Of a stretch of 14,810 nt of DNA, positions 7,173 to 14,565 are shown piece after piece. The notes below the pieces were generated by a model. It was not told where the DNA came from, did no database searches, and was given only the letters and a program-made list of their open reading frames with translations. The translations under genes were made by a program, and so were the position numbers. This DNA is from CALMKX01 sp044869955 (lineage in GTDB: Bacteria; Acidobacteriota; Thermoanaerobaculia; Multivoradales; SZUA-115). Each line of letters begins with the position of its first letter. Positions within the stretch are counted from its first letter, which is position 1. Where the stretch lies: contig JBIOYC010000265.1 in assembly GCA_044869955.1 (NCBI GenBank), positions 1 through 14,810 of the forward strand. The letters run 5' to 3'.

Positions 7173-8375
7173 CTACCTCCTTCCCAGCGCGAGCACCGGG
7201 TCGAGGCGGGCGGCCCGGCGAGCCGGCAGCCAGCCGAAGAACGCTCCCACGGCCAGGGACACCACCACCGCTGCGACCACCGCCCAGACCGGCGGGCTGG
7301 CAGGCAGGGCCGGGTAGAGGCCCACCAGCAGGCGCACCACCAGGTAGCCGGTGCCGAGCCCGACCAGGCCGCCGAGACCCGAGAGCAGGATAGCCTCGAG
7401 CAGGAAGACCGCGCCGACCTGGCGGCGGGAGACGCCAACGGCCCTCATCAGCCCCACCTCGGAGGTCCGCTCCGACACCGACACCAGCATCACGTTCATG
7501 ATCCCCAGCCCGGCTACCGAGAGCGAGATGGCAGCGATCGCCGCGAGCACCAGGGTGAGGGCGGTCAAGATCGAGGAGAAGGTCGAGGCCAGGGCCTCCT
7601 CGGTGAGGGTGGAGAAATCCTCCTCGCCGTGGCGCTCGACCAGGATCTCCCCGACCTGTGCCCGGGCCGCCTCGATGTCGGCGTGGGAATGAGTGCGCAC
7701 CAGGATGCGGAAGAGGGAGGTGCGGTTGAACATCGAGAGGGCGGTCGCCACGGGCACGAAGACCACCTCGTCGAGGTTGGCCCCGACCTTGGTCCCCAGC
7801 TGCTCGTTGACCCCGATCACCCGCATCCGCCAGGCGCCGATGCGCACCACCTGGCCGAGCGGTTCCTCGGCACCGAAGAGCTCCCTCGCGACACTGTGGC
7901 CGAGCACCACGACGGGCGCGCCGCGATCGAACTCGCCCTCGGGCAGGAACTGGCCGCGGGCCACCCGGAAGTCGATGATCTGCCGATATCCCGCAGCCGT
8001 GCCAATCACCGCCACCTGGCGTGACAGCTCGCCGCGGGCCACGGTCTCGGTGGCCATGGAGACCGGTGCCACGTTGCGTGCTTGCCGGACGCGGGTGGCG
8101 ATGGCTCGGGCATCGTCGAGGGTGAGGTCGTTGGGCACCCCCACCACTCCCGGCATGGCGCCGGTGGTCTCGGTGTGGCCGGGCAGGATGGCGAGCAAGT
8201 TGGTTCCCAGGCTGGCGAACTCGTCGACGACGTAGCGGCGGGCCCCCTCACCGAGAGCCGTCAGGACGATCACCGCGGCCACCCCGATGGCGACCCCGAG
8301 CAGGGAGAGGGCGCTTCGCAGCCGGTGGCCGCCCACCGCCCGACCCGAGAAGCGGAAGAGGTCGAGGGGCCTCAA
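7173..8375 (-). CDS. FtsX/MacB-type ABC transporter permease (first of two)
   Basis: This 400-residue permease is a diverged paralogue of the next gene. It has GGHRLRSALSLLGVAIGVAA in the first helix, a periplasmic core domain (about 45-270), three C-terminal helices, the coupling motif SERTSEVGLMRAVGVSRRQV and a C-terminal LPARRAARLDPVLALGRR. Two different permeases with one stand-alone ATPase suggest a heterodimer, unlike E. coli MacB, where ATPase and permease are fused and form a homodimer. The start is TTG at 8375, overlapping the ATPase stop as TTGA, with GGAGG about 9 bases upstream inside the ATPase gene. The substrate cannot be read from the sequence; antibiotics, peptides, siderophores and lipoproteins are known for relatives. 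Confidence 0.93.
   Translation of the reverse strand: MRPLDLFRFSGRAVGGHRLRSALSLLGVAIGVAAVIVLTALGEGARRYVVDEFASLGTNLLAILPGHTETTGAMPGVVGVPNDLTLDDARAIATRVRQARNVAPVSMATETVARGELSRQVAVIGTAAGYRQIIDFRVARGQFLPEGEFDRGAPVVVLGHSVARELFGAEEPLGQVVRIGAWRMRVIGVNEQLGTKVGANLDEVVFVPVATALSMFNRTSLFRILVRTHSHADIEAARAQVGEILVERHGEEDFSTLTEEALASTFSSILTALTLVLAAIAAISLSVAGLGIMNVMLVSVSERTSEVGLMRAVGVSRRQVGAVFLLEAILLSGLGGLVGLGTGYLVVRLLVGLYPALPASPPVWAVVAAVVVSLAVGAFFGWLPARRAARLDPVLALGRR
7175..7182 (-). promoter_or_regulatory. Full-length Shine-Dalgarno between the two permease genes
   Basis: On the minus strand AAGGAGGT, a full 8-base complement of the 16S rRNA tail, ends 5 bases before the ATG at 7169. It overlaps the TAG stop (7175-7173) of the upstream permease. 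It is the strongest ribosome-binding site in the window and points to high or coupled translation of the second permease. Confidence 0.75.
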
Positions 8376-9115
8376 GCGGCGCTGCCTCCATCCGCGAGCG
8401 GTTCCTCCACCAGCAGGGCGGCCACCGCATCTTCGACCCGAGAGCCGGGCACGGAGAGGGCCAGGCGCCCGTCGACCAGCACGAGGATGCGCTCGGCGTG
8501 GCGGGCGACCAGGGGATCATGGGTGACCACGATCAGGGTCAGCCCCTCGCCGTTGAGCCGGTCGAGCAAGGCGAGCACCTGGCGACCGGAGCCGGTGTCG
8601 AGGTTGCCGGTGGGCTCGTCGGCGAGCAGGATCTTGGGCTCCATGACCGTCGCGCGGGCCAGCGCCACGCGCTGGCGCTCACCGCCCGAGAGCTGGGCCG
8701 GACGGTGCTCCCCGCGATCCGTGAGATCGACCTCGGCCAAGGCTGCTGCGGCCCGCTCGCGGCGCTCCGCGGCCGAGACGCCGGCAAAGACCATCGGCAG
8801 CTCGACGTTCTCGATGGCGGTCAGTCGCGCCACCAGATGGAAGAACTGGAAGACGAAGCCGAGCTTCTCGCGGCGCAGCCGGGTCAGCTCGGCGTCGTCG
8901 AGGGAGCTGGTCGGCCGGGCGTCGAGGTAGTACTCGCCGGTGGTGGGGCGGTCGAGGCAGCCGAGGATGTTGAGCAGGGTGGACTTGCCCGAGCCCGACG
9001 GGCCCATGATCGCCACGTGCTCGCCGGCGCGGATCTCGGTCGAGACGTCGACCAGGGCATGGACCGGCCGGCCGCCCACTTCGAAGGTGCGCGACACCCG
9101 GTCGAGACGGATCAC
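8372..9115 (-). CDS. ABC transporter ATP-binding protein (MacB/LolD type)
   Basis: This 247-residue ATPase has Walker A GPSGSGKS (38-45), Q-loop Q90, signature LSGGERQR (142-149), Walker B ILLADEP (162-168) with catalytic E167, D-loop NLD and switch H199. LTAIENVELP (98-107) is characteristic of the MacB/LolD subfamily, which drives periplasmic movements through FtsX-type permeases rather than pumping a substrate through a channel. The GTG start at 9115 overlaps the adaptor gene's stop as GTGA, with GGGAGG upstream at good distance; the longer open frame to 9247 only runs through the adaptor gene. The 3' end overlaps the first permease by four bases. This is the second gene of a four-gene unit. 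Confidence 0.96.
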   Translation of the reverse strand: MIRLDRVSRTFEVGGRPVHALVDVSTEIRAGEHVAIMGPSGSGKSTLLNILGCLDRPTTGEYYLDARPTSSLDDAELTRLRREKLGFVFQFFHLVARLTAIENVELPMVFAGVSAAERRERAAAALAEVDLTDRGEHRPAQLSGGERQRVALARATVMEPKILLADEPTGNLDTGSGRQVLALLDRLNGEGLTLIVVTHDPLVARHAERILVLVDGRLALSVPGSRVEDAVAALLVEEPLADGGSAA

Positions 9116-10278
9116 CTCTGCCCTCCCGGATGGGCCCCGTCGGCCTCGATGCGCACCAGCGCACCGGCCTTGACCTCGGACCGATCGAGGGAGGTGACGA
9201 CCCGATCGCCGGCCCCGAGGCCACTGACCACCTCGGTGAAGTCCCAATTCGACAGGCCGAGCTCGATGGCTCTCTCGACCAGCGTCTCACCCTCGACCAT
9301 CAGCACTTTCTTGCCGGTGAGGATCGCCGAAGTGGGGATGCGCAGGACGTTCGGCCGCTCGGCGAGGATCACCTCGACGTCCGAGGAAGTGCCCGGCAGG
9401 AAGCTGGCGGCGACCGACGGGTCGTCCAGCTCTACCTCGATCTCCATCGTGCGGTTCTGCTCCTGGACGTCGGTGACGAAGGAGGCGACCCGCACCACTC
9501 GACCCGAGAACACCCGGTCGCGGTAGGAGTCCACCGTCACCTTGGCCAGCTGCCCGGGCCGGATGCGGGCCGAGTCGACCTCGTCCATCGGGGCGCTGAC
9601 GTAGACCGACGCGGGATCGATGAGGTCGATGACCGGGGGCACCGGCAGGGCCGGTGGAGAGGGAGTGGTCCACTCGCCGAGCTCGATCGAGAGCTCGGCC
9701 ACGACGCCGTCGAAAGGCGCCGCCAACACCGTTTTGCCGAGGTCGACCCGTGTCACCTGCACGGCCGCACGCGCCCGGTCGGCCCCGGCCTGCACGGCCC
9801 GGCAGCCGGCGAGGAGGGTCTCGGCCTGGCTGCCGGCGGCGTCCAGGGCATCCGCGGAAACGATGCCCTCCTGGTTGAGGCGGGCCAGCCGCTGACGCTC
9901 GCGCTGGGCCCTGTCGGCGGCCAGACAGGCCCGTTCGCGCTCGGCTTCGGCGGTGCGCAGATCCTCCTCGGCGAGCCGCACGCGCACCCGGTACTGATCG
10001 TCCTCGAGGCGCAGCAGCACCTCTCCGGCTCGCACCCGATCGCCTTCTCGGAACGGAATGGCCACCGCCCGACCGCCGATCTCCGGAGACATCTTGGCTC
10101 GACGGCGGGCCTTGACCGTGCCGGCCCGGGAGTTGCTCACGGTCTCGGCCACCGTGCCGGTGGCGGCCGCCACCACCGTGACCGGCAGCCGCTCCGGGCG
10201 GCGAAACCTCGGCAAGGCGATGAGGGCGGCGGCGAGCAGGGCGAGAACGACGAGCAAGCGAATCCAGGAGCGGCGCAT
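9112..10278 (-). CDS. Periplasmic adaptor (MacA/HlyD-type membrane fusion protein)
   Basis: The 388-residue adaptor has an N-terminal membrane anchor (WIRLLVVLALLAAALIAL, 5-22). A barrel-sandwich half-motif follows (about 62-92, GGRAVAIPFREGDRVRAGEVLLRLED). Next is a charged helical hairpin, about residues 97-178, of the kind that docks on an outer-membrane TolC channel. The second half-motif contains LAAPFDGVVAELSIELGEW (185-203), and a beta-barrel and membrane-proximal region follow. A proline-rich insert (TTPSPPALPVPP, 204-215) sits right after the second half-motif. The ATG at 10278 has GGAG six bases upstream. It heads the transporter operon; no TolC-like gene is in the window, so the outer-membrane partner must be encoded elsewhere. 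It is divergent from the M28 peptidase gene. Confidence 0.94.
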   Translation of the reverse strand: MRRSWIRLLVVLALLAAALIALPRFRRPERLPVTVVAAATGTVAETVSNSRAGTVKARRRAKMSPEIGGRAVAIPFREGDRVRAGEVLLRLEDDQYRVRVRLAEEDLRTAEAERERACLAADRAQRERQRLARLNQEGIVSADALDAAGSQAETLLAGCRAVQAGADRARAAVQVTRVDLGKTVLAAPFDGVVAELSIELGEWTTPSPPALPVPPVIDLIDPASVYVSAPMDEVDSARIRPGQLAKVTVDSYRDRVFSGRVVRVASFVTDVQEQNRTMEIEVELDDPSVAASFLPGTSSDVEVILAERPNVLRIPTSAILTGKKVLMVEGETLVERAIELGLSNWDFTEVVSGLGAGDRVVTSLDRSEVKAGALVRIEADGAHPGGQR

Positions 10279-10299
10279 GGGATCTCCGGGCGAGCGGCG

Positions 10300-10328
10300 T
10301 TGACAGGCCCCGGCACGGTCGCCAAACT
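10300..10328 (+). promoter_or_regulatory. Candidate sigma70 promoter of the M28 peptidase gene
   Basis: A perfect -35 box TTGACA (10300-10305) is followed after exactly 17 bases by CAAACT (10323-10328), a weak -10 with three of six matches including A2 and T6. It lies in the 121-base divergent spacer and would give a leader of about 65 bases before the ATG at 10400. No convincing minus-strand promoter for the adaptor operon was found in the same spacer. Confidence 0.42.
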
Positions 10329-10399
10329 AGCGCCCGTCCGGCTCGCGGGCATCCTATCGCCTCCTTTCCGCCAGCGGCCGCTTCCTTGGGAGGGATCAC

Positions 10400-13123
10400 A
10401 TGAGCGCGTATTGGATGGCGGCCGCGGCGGCCGGGCTCCTGGCCGGCCTGGGCGGCGAGGCGAGCCTCGATCCACACGAGACGCACCTCGCGGACCTGGT
10501 CCAGCTGACCTTCGGCGGCGAGAACGCCGAGGCCTATTGGTCGCCGGACGGCCGGGAGCTGATCTTCCAGTCGACCGCCCCTCCCGCCGAGTGCGACCAG
10601 ATCTTCCGTCTCGCTCCGGGCTCGGGCCAGCCGCCGCAGCGGGTCTCGACGGGCAAGGGGCGCACCACCTGCTCCTACTTCTCCTATCCGACGGGCGACC
10701 GCATCCTCTATGCCTCGACCCACCTCTCGGGCGAGGGCTGCCCGGCCCCCCCGGACCGATCGCAGGGCTACGTCTGGGCGCTCTATTCGAGCTTCGAGAT
10801 CTTCACCGCCGCCAAGGACGGCAGCGACCTCGTCCAGCTCACCCGGAACCAGTCCTACGACGCCGAGGCGACGGTCTGCCCCAAGGACGGCTCGATCATC
10901 TTCACCTCCACCCGGGACGGCGACATCGACCTCTACCGCATGGACGCCGACGGCAACAGCGTCAAGCGGCTCACCGACGGGGTCGGCTACGACGGCGGCG
11001 CCTTCTTCTCGGCAGACTGCTCGCAGATCGTCTGGCGGGCCTCCCGTCCGAGGCCCGGGGCCGAGCAGGACGACTTCAAGCGGCTGTTGGAGCAAGACCT
11101 CGTCAGGCCGTCGAAGCTCGAGATCTGGGTGGCCGAGGCGGACGGCACCCACGCCCGCCAGGTCACCTACCTGGACGCCGCCTCGTTCGCACCGTTCTTC
11201 TTCCCCGACGGCAAACGGATCATCTTCTCGAGCAACCACGGCGACCCACGGGGACGCGAGTTCGATCTCTGGGCGGTCGACGCTGACGGCACCGATCTCG
11301 AGCGCATCACCTACAGCGCCGAGTTCGACGGTTTCCCGATGTTCTCGCCGGACGGTCGCTCCCTGGTCTTCGCCTCGAACCGCAACGCCTCGCGACCGGG
11401 AGAGACCAACCTCTTCCTGGCGCGCTGGGTAGTGGGCCCGCCGTTGGCGGAAGAGAGGGCGCCGGATCGCTACCTGCGCTCGGTGGCCTGGCTGGCGGAC
11501 GATGCCCGGGAGGGCCGAGGTGTCGCCACGGATGGGCTGGCGGCTGCCGCGAGCTGGCTGGCGGACCGCTTCCGCGAGCTGGGTCTCGAACCGGCAGGAG
11601 AGGGGGGAGGCTTTCGCCAGCGCTTTCCCGTGCCCTATGCCGTGGAGCTTGCTGCCGGCTCCGCGGCGAGCATCGACGGTGTACCCCTGCCGTCCGACGC
11701 CTGGTTGCCGGCTTCCTTCTCGCCCAACGGCACCGTCGAGGCCGACGTGGCACCGGCAGGTTGGGGCATTGTGCTTCCCGACCACGACATCGACGACTAC
11801 GCCGGCCTCGACGTCAAGGGCAAGATCGTGGCCGTCCGTCGCTTCGTGCCGGAGGGTGGCCCCTTCGCCGACTCCCAGGTCGAACGACGGGCCTCCGATC
11901 TGCGCTTCAAGGCCTTCACCGCCCGCGAGCGCGGGGCCGTCGGGCTGATCGTGGTCGACCTGCCACTGGGTGAGAAGCCGCCCGAGGAGGCGGCTCTGCC
12001 GCGGCTGGACGTCGAGAGTGGCGGCGAGGCGGGCATCCCGGTGGTCGCTCTGAAGCGGGAGGTCGGAGCCCCCCTGTTCGCCGGCGGCAAGCGGGCACGT
12101 CTCGTGGTGCAGCTCGACAAGAAGACGGCGCCGGTCGACAACCTCATCGGTGTGGTGCGGGCGGGCGGGACCGAGCGCCTCCCCGGGGCGGTGCTGGTCG
12201 GCGCCCACTACGACCACCTGGGCTTCGGGCCGCACGGCTCCCTGGCCCCGGACGAGCACGCCGCGCACAACGGCGCCGACGACAACGCCTCCGGCACCGC
12301 GGCCTTGCTCGAGGCCGCTCGGCAAGTGGCGGCCGCCCGCGGCCAGCTGCGGCGTGACGTGTGGTTCGTGGCGTTCGGCGGCGAGGAGCGCGGTCTGCTG
12401 GGCTCCTCGCACCTGGTGCGCAACCCCACGGGCGGCCTCGAGCCGGGCAAGCTGGTGGCGATGATCAACATGGACATGGTCGGGCGTCTGTCCGGCAACC
12501 GCCTGGCGGTGCTGGGAGGCGAGTCGGCGGCGGAATGGAAGGAGCTGCTGCCGCCCCTCTGCGACAAGATCCGGATCGAGTGCCAGCTCGGCGGCGACGG
12601 TTACGGCCCCTCGGACCAGATGTCCTTCTACACCGCCGGAGTGCCGGTGCTGCACTTCTTCACCGGCGTTCACGACGACTACCACCGACCCTCGGACGAC
12701 ACCGAGAGGATCAACGCCGCCGGCGGTGCTCAGGTGGCCGCGCTGGCCGCGGAAACCGCTCTCGCGCTGGCGGCGCGGCCGGGCGCCCTGAGCTATCGGG
12801 CGGTCGCCGCCCCACCGCCGTCGGGAGACGTGCGCTCCTTCGGCGCTTCCCTGGGGACCATCCCGGACTATGCGGCGGCCGAGGCTGGCCGGACCGGTGT
12901 GCCCCTGGCCGGGGTGAGGGCGGGGAGTCCGGCCGAGGCAGCTGGGATCCGGCGGGGTGACGTGCTGGTCGAGCTCGCCGGTCGTCCGCTCGCCAGCATC
13001 CACGACTTCGTCTTCGTGCTGCGCCAGGCCAAGCCTGGCCAGAAGGCGACGGCGGTGGTCGAACGCGAGGGACGGCGGATCGAGCTGGTGATCACCTTCG
13101 GCGCCGCCCGAGGCCGGATGTGA
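10400..13123 (+). CDS. Propeller-M28 zinc peptidase-PDZ fusion protein
   Basis: The 907-residue protein joins three modules. Residues about 28-345 carry TolB/PD40-type propeller blades (AYWSPDGRELIF 45-56, FFPDGKRIIFSS 267-278, FSPDGRSLVFAS 315-326). Residues about 350-790 form an M28 aminopeptidase-like unit with a PA-type inserted region (about 450-580). All five zinc ligands are present: H603 (GAHYDHLG), D627 (GADDNASG), E663 next to the general base E662 (FGGEE), D692 (NMDMVG) and H762 (DYHRPSDD). Residues about 808-903 form a PDZ domain (GVRAGSPAEAAGIRRGDVLVEL). The N-terminus (MSAYWMAAAAAGLLAGLGGEA) looks like a signal peptide without the usual basic residues, so periplasmic or secreted location is likely but not certain. 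A role in degrading extracellular peptides fits. The start is firm: GGGAGGG lies 5 bases before the ATG. The solenoid gene follows after 46 bases. Confidence 0.94.
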   Translation: MSAYWMAAAAAGLLAGLGGEASLDPHETHLADLVQLTFGGENAEAYWSPDGRELIFQSTAPPAECDQIFRLAPGSGQPPQRVSTGKGRTTCSYFSYPTGDRILYASTHLSGEGCPAPPDRSQGYVWALYSSFEIFTAAKDGSDLVQLTRNQSYDAEATVCPKDGSIIFTSTRDGDIDLYRMDADGNSVKRLTDGVGYDGGAFFSADCSQIVWRASRPRPGAEQDDFKRLLEQDLVRPSKLEIWVAEADGTHARQVTYLDAASFAPFFFPDGKRIIFSSNHGDPRGREFDLWAVDADGTDLERITYSAEFDGFPMFSPDGRSLVFASNRNASRPGETNLFLARWVVGPPLAEERAPDRYLRSVAWLADDAREGRGVATDGLAAAASWLADRFRELGLEPAGEGGGFRQRFPVPYAVELAAGSAASIDGVPLPSDAWLPASFSPNGTVEADVAPAGWGIVLPDHDIDDYAGLDVKGKIVAVRRFVPEGGPFADSQVERRASDLRFKAFTARERGAVGLIVVDLPLGEKPPEEAALPRLDVESGGEAGIPVVALKREVGAPLFAGGKRARLVVQLDKKTAPVDNLIGVVRAGGTERLPGAVLVGAHYDHLGFGPHGSLAPDEHAAHNGADDNASGTAALLEAARQVAAARGQLRRDVWFVAFGGEERGLLGSSHLVRNPTGGLEPGKLVAMINMDMVGRLSGNRLAVLGGESAAEWKELLPPLCDKIRIECQLGGDGYGPSDQMSFYTAGVPVLHFFTGVHDDYHRPSDDTERINAAGGAQVAALAAETALALAARPGALSYRAVAAPPPSGDVRSFGASLGTIPDYAAAEAGRTGVPLAGVRAGSPAEAAGIRRGDVLVELAGRPLASIHDFVFVLRQAKPGQKATAVVEREGRRIELVITFGAARGRM

Positions 13124-13169
13124 AACCGCGGCGAGGCCGGGGGCGTAGAGCCGAGCGGAGGCCACTACC

Positions 13170-14018
13170 TTGAATCGCCCCCCAGCTCGCCGCCTCTCTC
13201 GATGCCTGCTCACCCTGGCCGGTCTCGCGCTGCTCTCCAGGTCGACCGTCGGGTGCCTGGGTCCGGTCGATCCTTGCCGGGTCACCGAGCCCCGCTCGGC
13301 CCGCCTCGACGCCCGTGGCGCCGAGCGCCTGCGGGTGGTCGCCGGGGCCGGCAGCCTTCGGCTCCAGGCGGTGGCAGGGCGGCAGGATCTCGACGTCCAG
13401 GCCACCGCCTGCGCGTCGAGTGCGGACCTCCTCGCGCGGGTGCGTCTCGAGGCCGAGCGGGTCGGCGAAGAGCTGGTGATCCGGGCGGTCCTTCCCGAGA
13501 ACGTTGCCTTCGGTGCCAGCTCCCTCGATCTCACCATCGAGGGGCCGCCTCACCTGGCGTTGACCGTGGAGGACGGCAGCGGGCTCGCCGAGATCGCCGG
13601 CTTCGGCTCCCTGCGCATCGACGATGGCTCGGGCGACCTGATCGTCGAGCGCATCGGCGGTGACGTGGTGATCGTCGACGCCTCGGGCTCGATCAGCGTC
13701 CAGGACGTGGCTGGCTCGCTGCGTCTGGAGGACGCCTCGGGGCCCCTGGAGATCGCCCGTGTGACGGGGGACGTCGAGGTCGAGGACGGCTCGGGGGATC
13801 TGGCGATCCGAGAGTCCGGGCGGGACGTCACCGTGCTCGAGGATGGCTCCGGGGACGTCGAGGTGACCGGGGTGGTCGGCAACGTGGTGGTGCGGGACGA
13901 CGGCTCCGGCAGCATCCGAGTCTTCGGCGTCGGCGGCGACTTCCGGGTGGACCACGATGGCTCCGGCTCGATCGACTTCGATCGGGTGTCCGGCCGCGTC
14001 ACGGTCCCCCAACGTTGA
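13170..14018 (+). CDS. DUF4097-like beta-solenoid protein, probably exported
   Basis: The 282-residue product starts with a basic N-terminus and a hydrophobic segment (about 12-23) followed by STVGC at residues 25-29. This could be a loose lipobox with C29 as the lipidated residue, or a plain signal peptide. Residues about 50-130 resemble the start of DUF4097/head-GIN proteins. From about 133 to the end the chain is made of short beta turns with a DxSG motif every 17-19 residues, which predicts a right-handed beta-solenoid. The family is common in Acidobacteriota and Bacteroidota and its function is unknown. The TTG start is supported by GGAGG 8 bases upstream. Its 46-base distance from the peptidase gene and the absence of a terminator suggest co-transcription. 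The mature protein is acidic, as judged by its many Asp/Glu. Confidence 0.8.
   Translation: MNRPPARRLSRCLLTLAGLALLSRSTVGCLGPVDPCRVTEPRSARLDARGAERLRVVAGAGSLRLQAVAGRQDLDVQATACASSADLLARVRLEAERVGEELVIRAVLPENVAFGASSLDLTIEGPPHLALTVEDGSGLAEIAGFGSLRIDDGSGDLIVERIGGDVVIVDASGSISVQDVAGSLRLEDASGPLEIARVTGDVEVEDGSGDLAIRESGRDVTVLEDGSGDVEVTGVVGNVVVRDDGSGSIRVFGVGGDFRVDHDGSGSIDFDRVSGRVTVPQR
13572..13967 (+). repeat. Eight DxSG turns with 17-19 residue period
   Basis: DGSG or DASG occurs at residues 135, 152, 170, 188, 206, 225, 244 and 263, with spacings 17, 18, 18, 18, 19, 19 and 19. In DNA this shows as repeated GACGGCTC(C/G)GG-type blocks that are similar but not identical, so the repeat is old or under selection at protein level. 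Each period holds two short strands, with a G-D/N/S-V/L turn midway. Confidence 0.85.
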
Positions 14019-14151
14019 CGCCGATTCGAGTCGCGCCTCGATGTTTCCGAATTAGATGTCCACAAATTATCTCTGAGCAGTACTTTCCTTGTGGGTGGAC
14101 CCCGACCGTCACGGGTGGCGGCCGGAGGTAGCCACCGGGAAGGAAGCTGCC
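14019..14151 (+). promoter_or_regulatory. AT-rich leader before the small secreted protein
   Basis: This 133-base gap contains the most A/T-rich patch of the window (about 14042-14090). TTGACG at 14015-14020 overlaps the stop of the solenoid gene and could be a -35 box, but the best -10 (GATGTT, 14040-14045) needs a 19-base spacer. A weak 5-bp hairpin (TCGAG 14026-14030 with CTCGA 14037-14041) followed by TGTTT may partly terminate the solenoid transcript. Two nested inverted repeats (CCACAA 14060-14065 with TTGTGG 14089-14094; GTCCAC 14058-14063 with GTGGAC 14095-14100) could form alternative stems. No single element is strong enough to name. Confidence 0.35.
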
Positions 14152-14445
14152 GTGCTCTCTCGAAGCTCCTCTCGTCGGCGCGTGGGCATCGCGCTCGCGT
14201 CTCTCCTCATGCTTGCCACCGCACTCACCGCCGGCGCCGCTCCGATCCGGGGCGAGGCGGGCCCCGGGATCCTCTCTCGGCTGTTGGCGGAAGGGCTGGC
14301 CTTCGTGGAAGGCATCCTGGCGGGGTTGGATCCCGCGGCGCCCGTCGGCAGGTCCGAGGTCTTCGACAAGGAAGGCCCCCACATGGACCCCCATGGCAAC
14401 CCCGCGCCGCCGCCGGCTGAGCCGGGGGCAGGGACCGCGGGCTGA
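14152..14445 (+). CDS. Small secreted protein with 'MDPHG' tail, function unknown
   Basis: The 97-residue product has a basic N-terminus (SSSRRR) and a hydrophobic core (VGIALASLLMLATALTAGAA, 11-30), so a signal peptide with cleavage near residue 30 is likely. SRRRVG resembles a twin-arginine motif, but the position that prefers Leu is Gly, so Tat export is uncertain. The mature part of about 67 residues contains a short amphipathic helix (ILSRLLAEGLAFVEGILAGL, 40-59) and a disordered tail, HMDPHGNP then a proline-rich end. I recall tiny proteins with 'MDPNG'-like tails next to zinc-finger/TPR genes in Acidobacteriota; this looks like one. The GTG start has GGAAGGA at proper distance; the open frame reaches back to 14089 but lacks a ribosome-binding site there. 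A strong terminator follows. Confidence 0.65.
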   Translation: MLSRSSSRRRVGIALASLLMLATALTAGAAPIRGEAGPGILSRLLAEGLAFVEGILAGLDPAAPVGRSEVFDKEGPHMDPHGNPAPPPAEPGAGTAG

Positions 14446-14462
14446 GGTCGGGCTCCGCGTGT

Positions 14463-14496
14463 GGCCGCGATCCGCTGGATCGCGGCCCTTCTCTTT
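14463..14496 (+). terminator. Rho-independent terminator after the small secreted protein
   Basis: A perfect 11-bp stem, GGCCGCGATCC (14463-14473) with GGATCGCGGCC (14477-14487), has a 3-base loop and is followed by CTTCTCTTT. It lies 17 bases after the stop codon and separates the small gene from the zinc-finger gene. Confidence 0.9.
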
Positions 14497-14565
14497 GTGC
14501 GTGCCGAGAAGTATCCTATTTCGATAACATCTCTCGCCGGAGCAGGGGAAGAAAGAGAGGAGAGC

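Noticed and set aside
9130..11286. A 718-residue plus-strand open frame spanning the adaptor gene and the divergent spacer
   Set aside because: It runs antisense to a clear adaptor and then out of frame through the M28 gene; it is a composition artefact.
9287..13537. A 1416-residue minus-strand open frame across the M28 and solenoid genes
   Set aside because: It is low-complexity and Arg/Gly/Ala-rich with no recognisable domain, and lies opposite well-supported genes. Long antisense frames are expected in GC-rich DNA.
14495..14528. Possible promoter TTGTGC plus TATTTC or GATAAC before the zinc-finger gene
   Set aside because: TTGTGC overlaps the terminator tail. TATTTC matches only three of six positions and GATAAC needs a 22-base spacer, so the boxes do not fit together.
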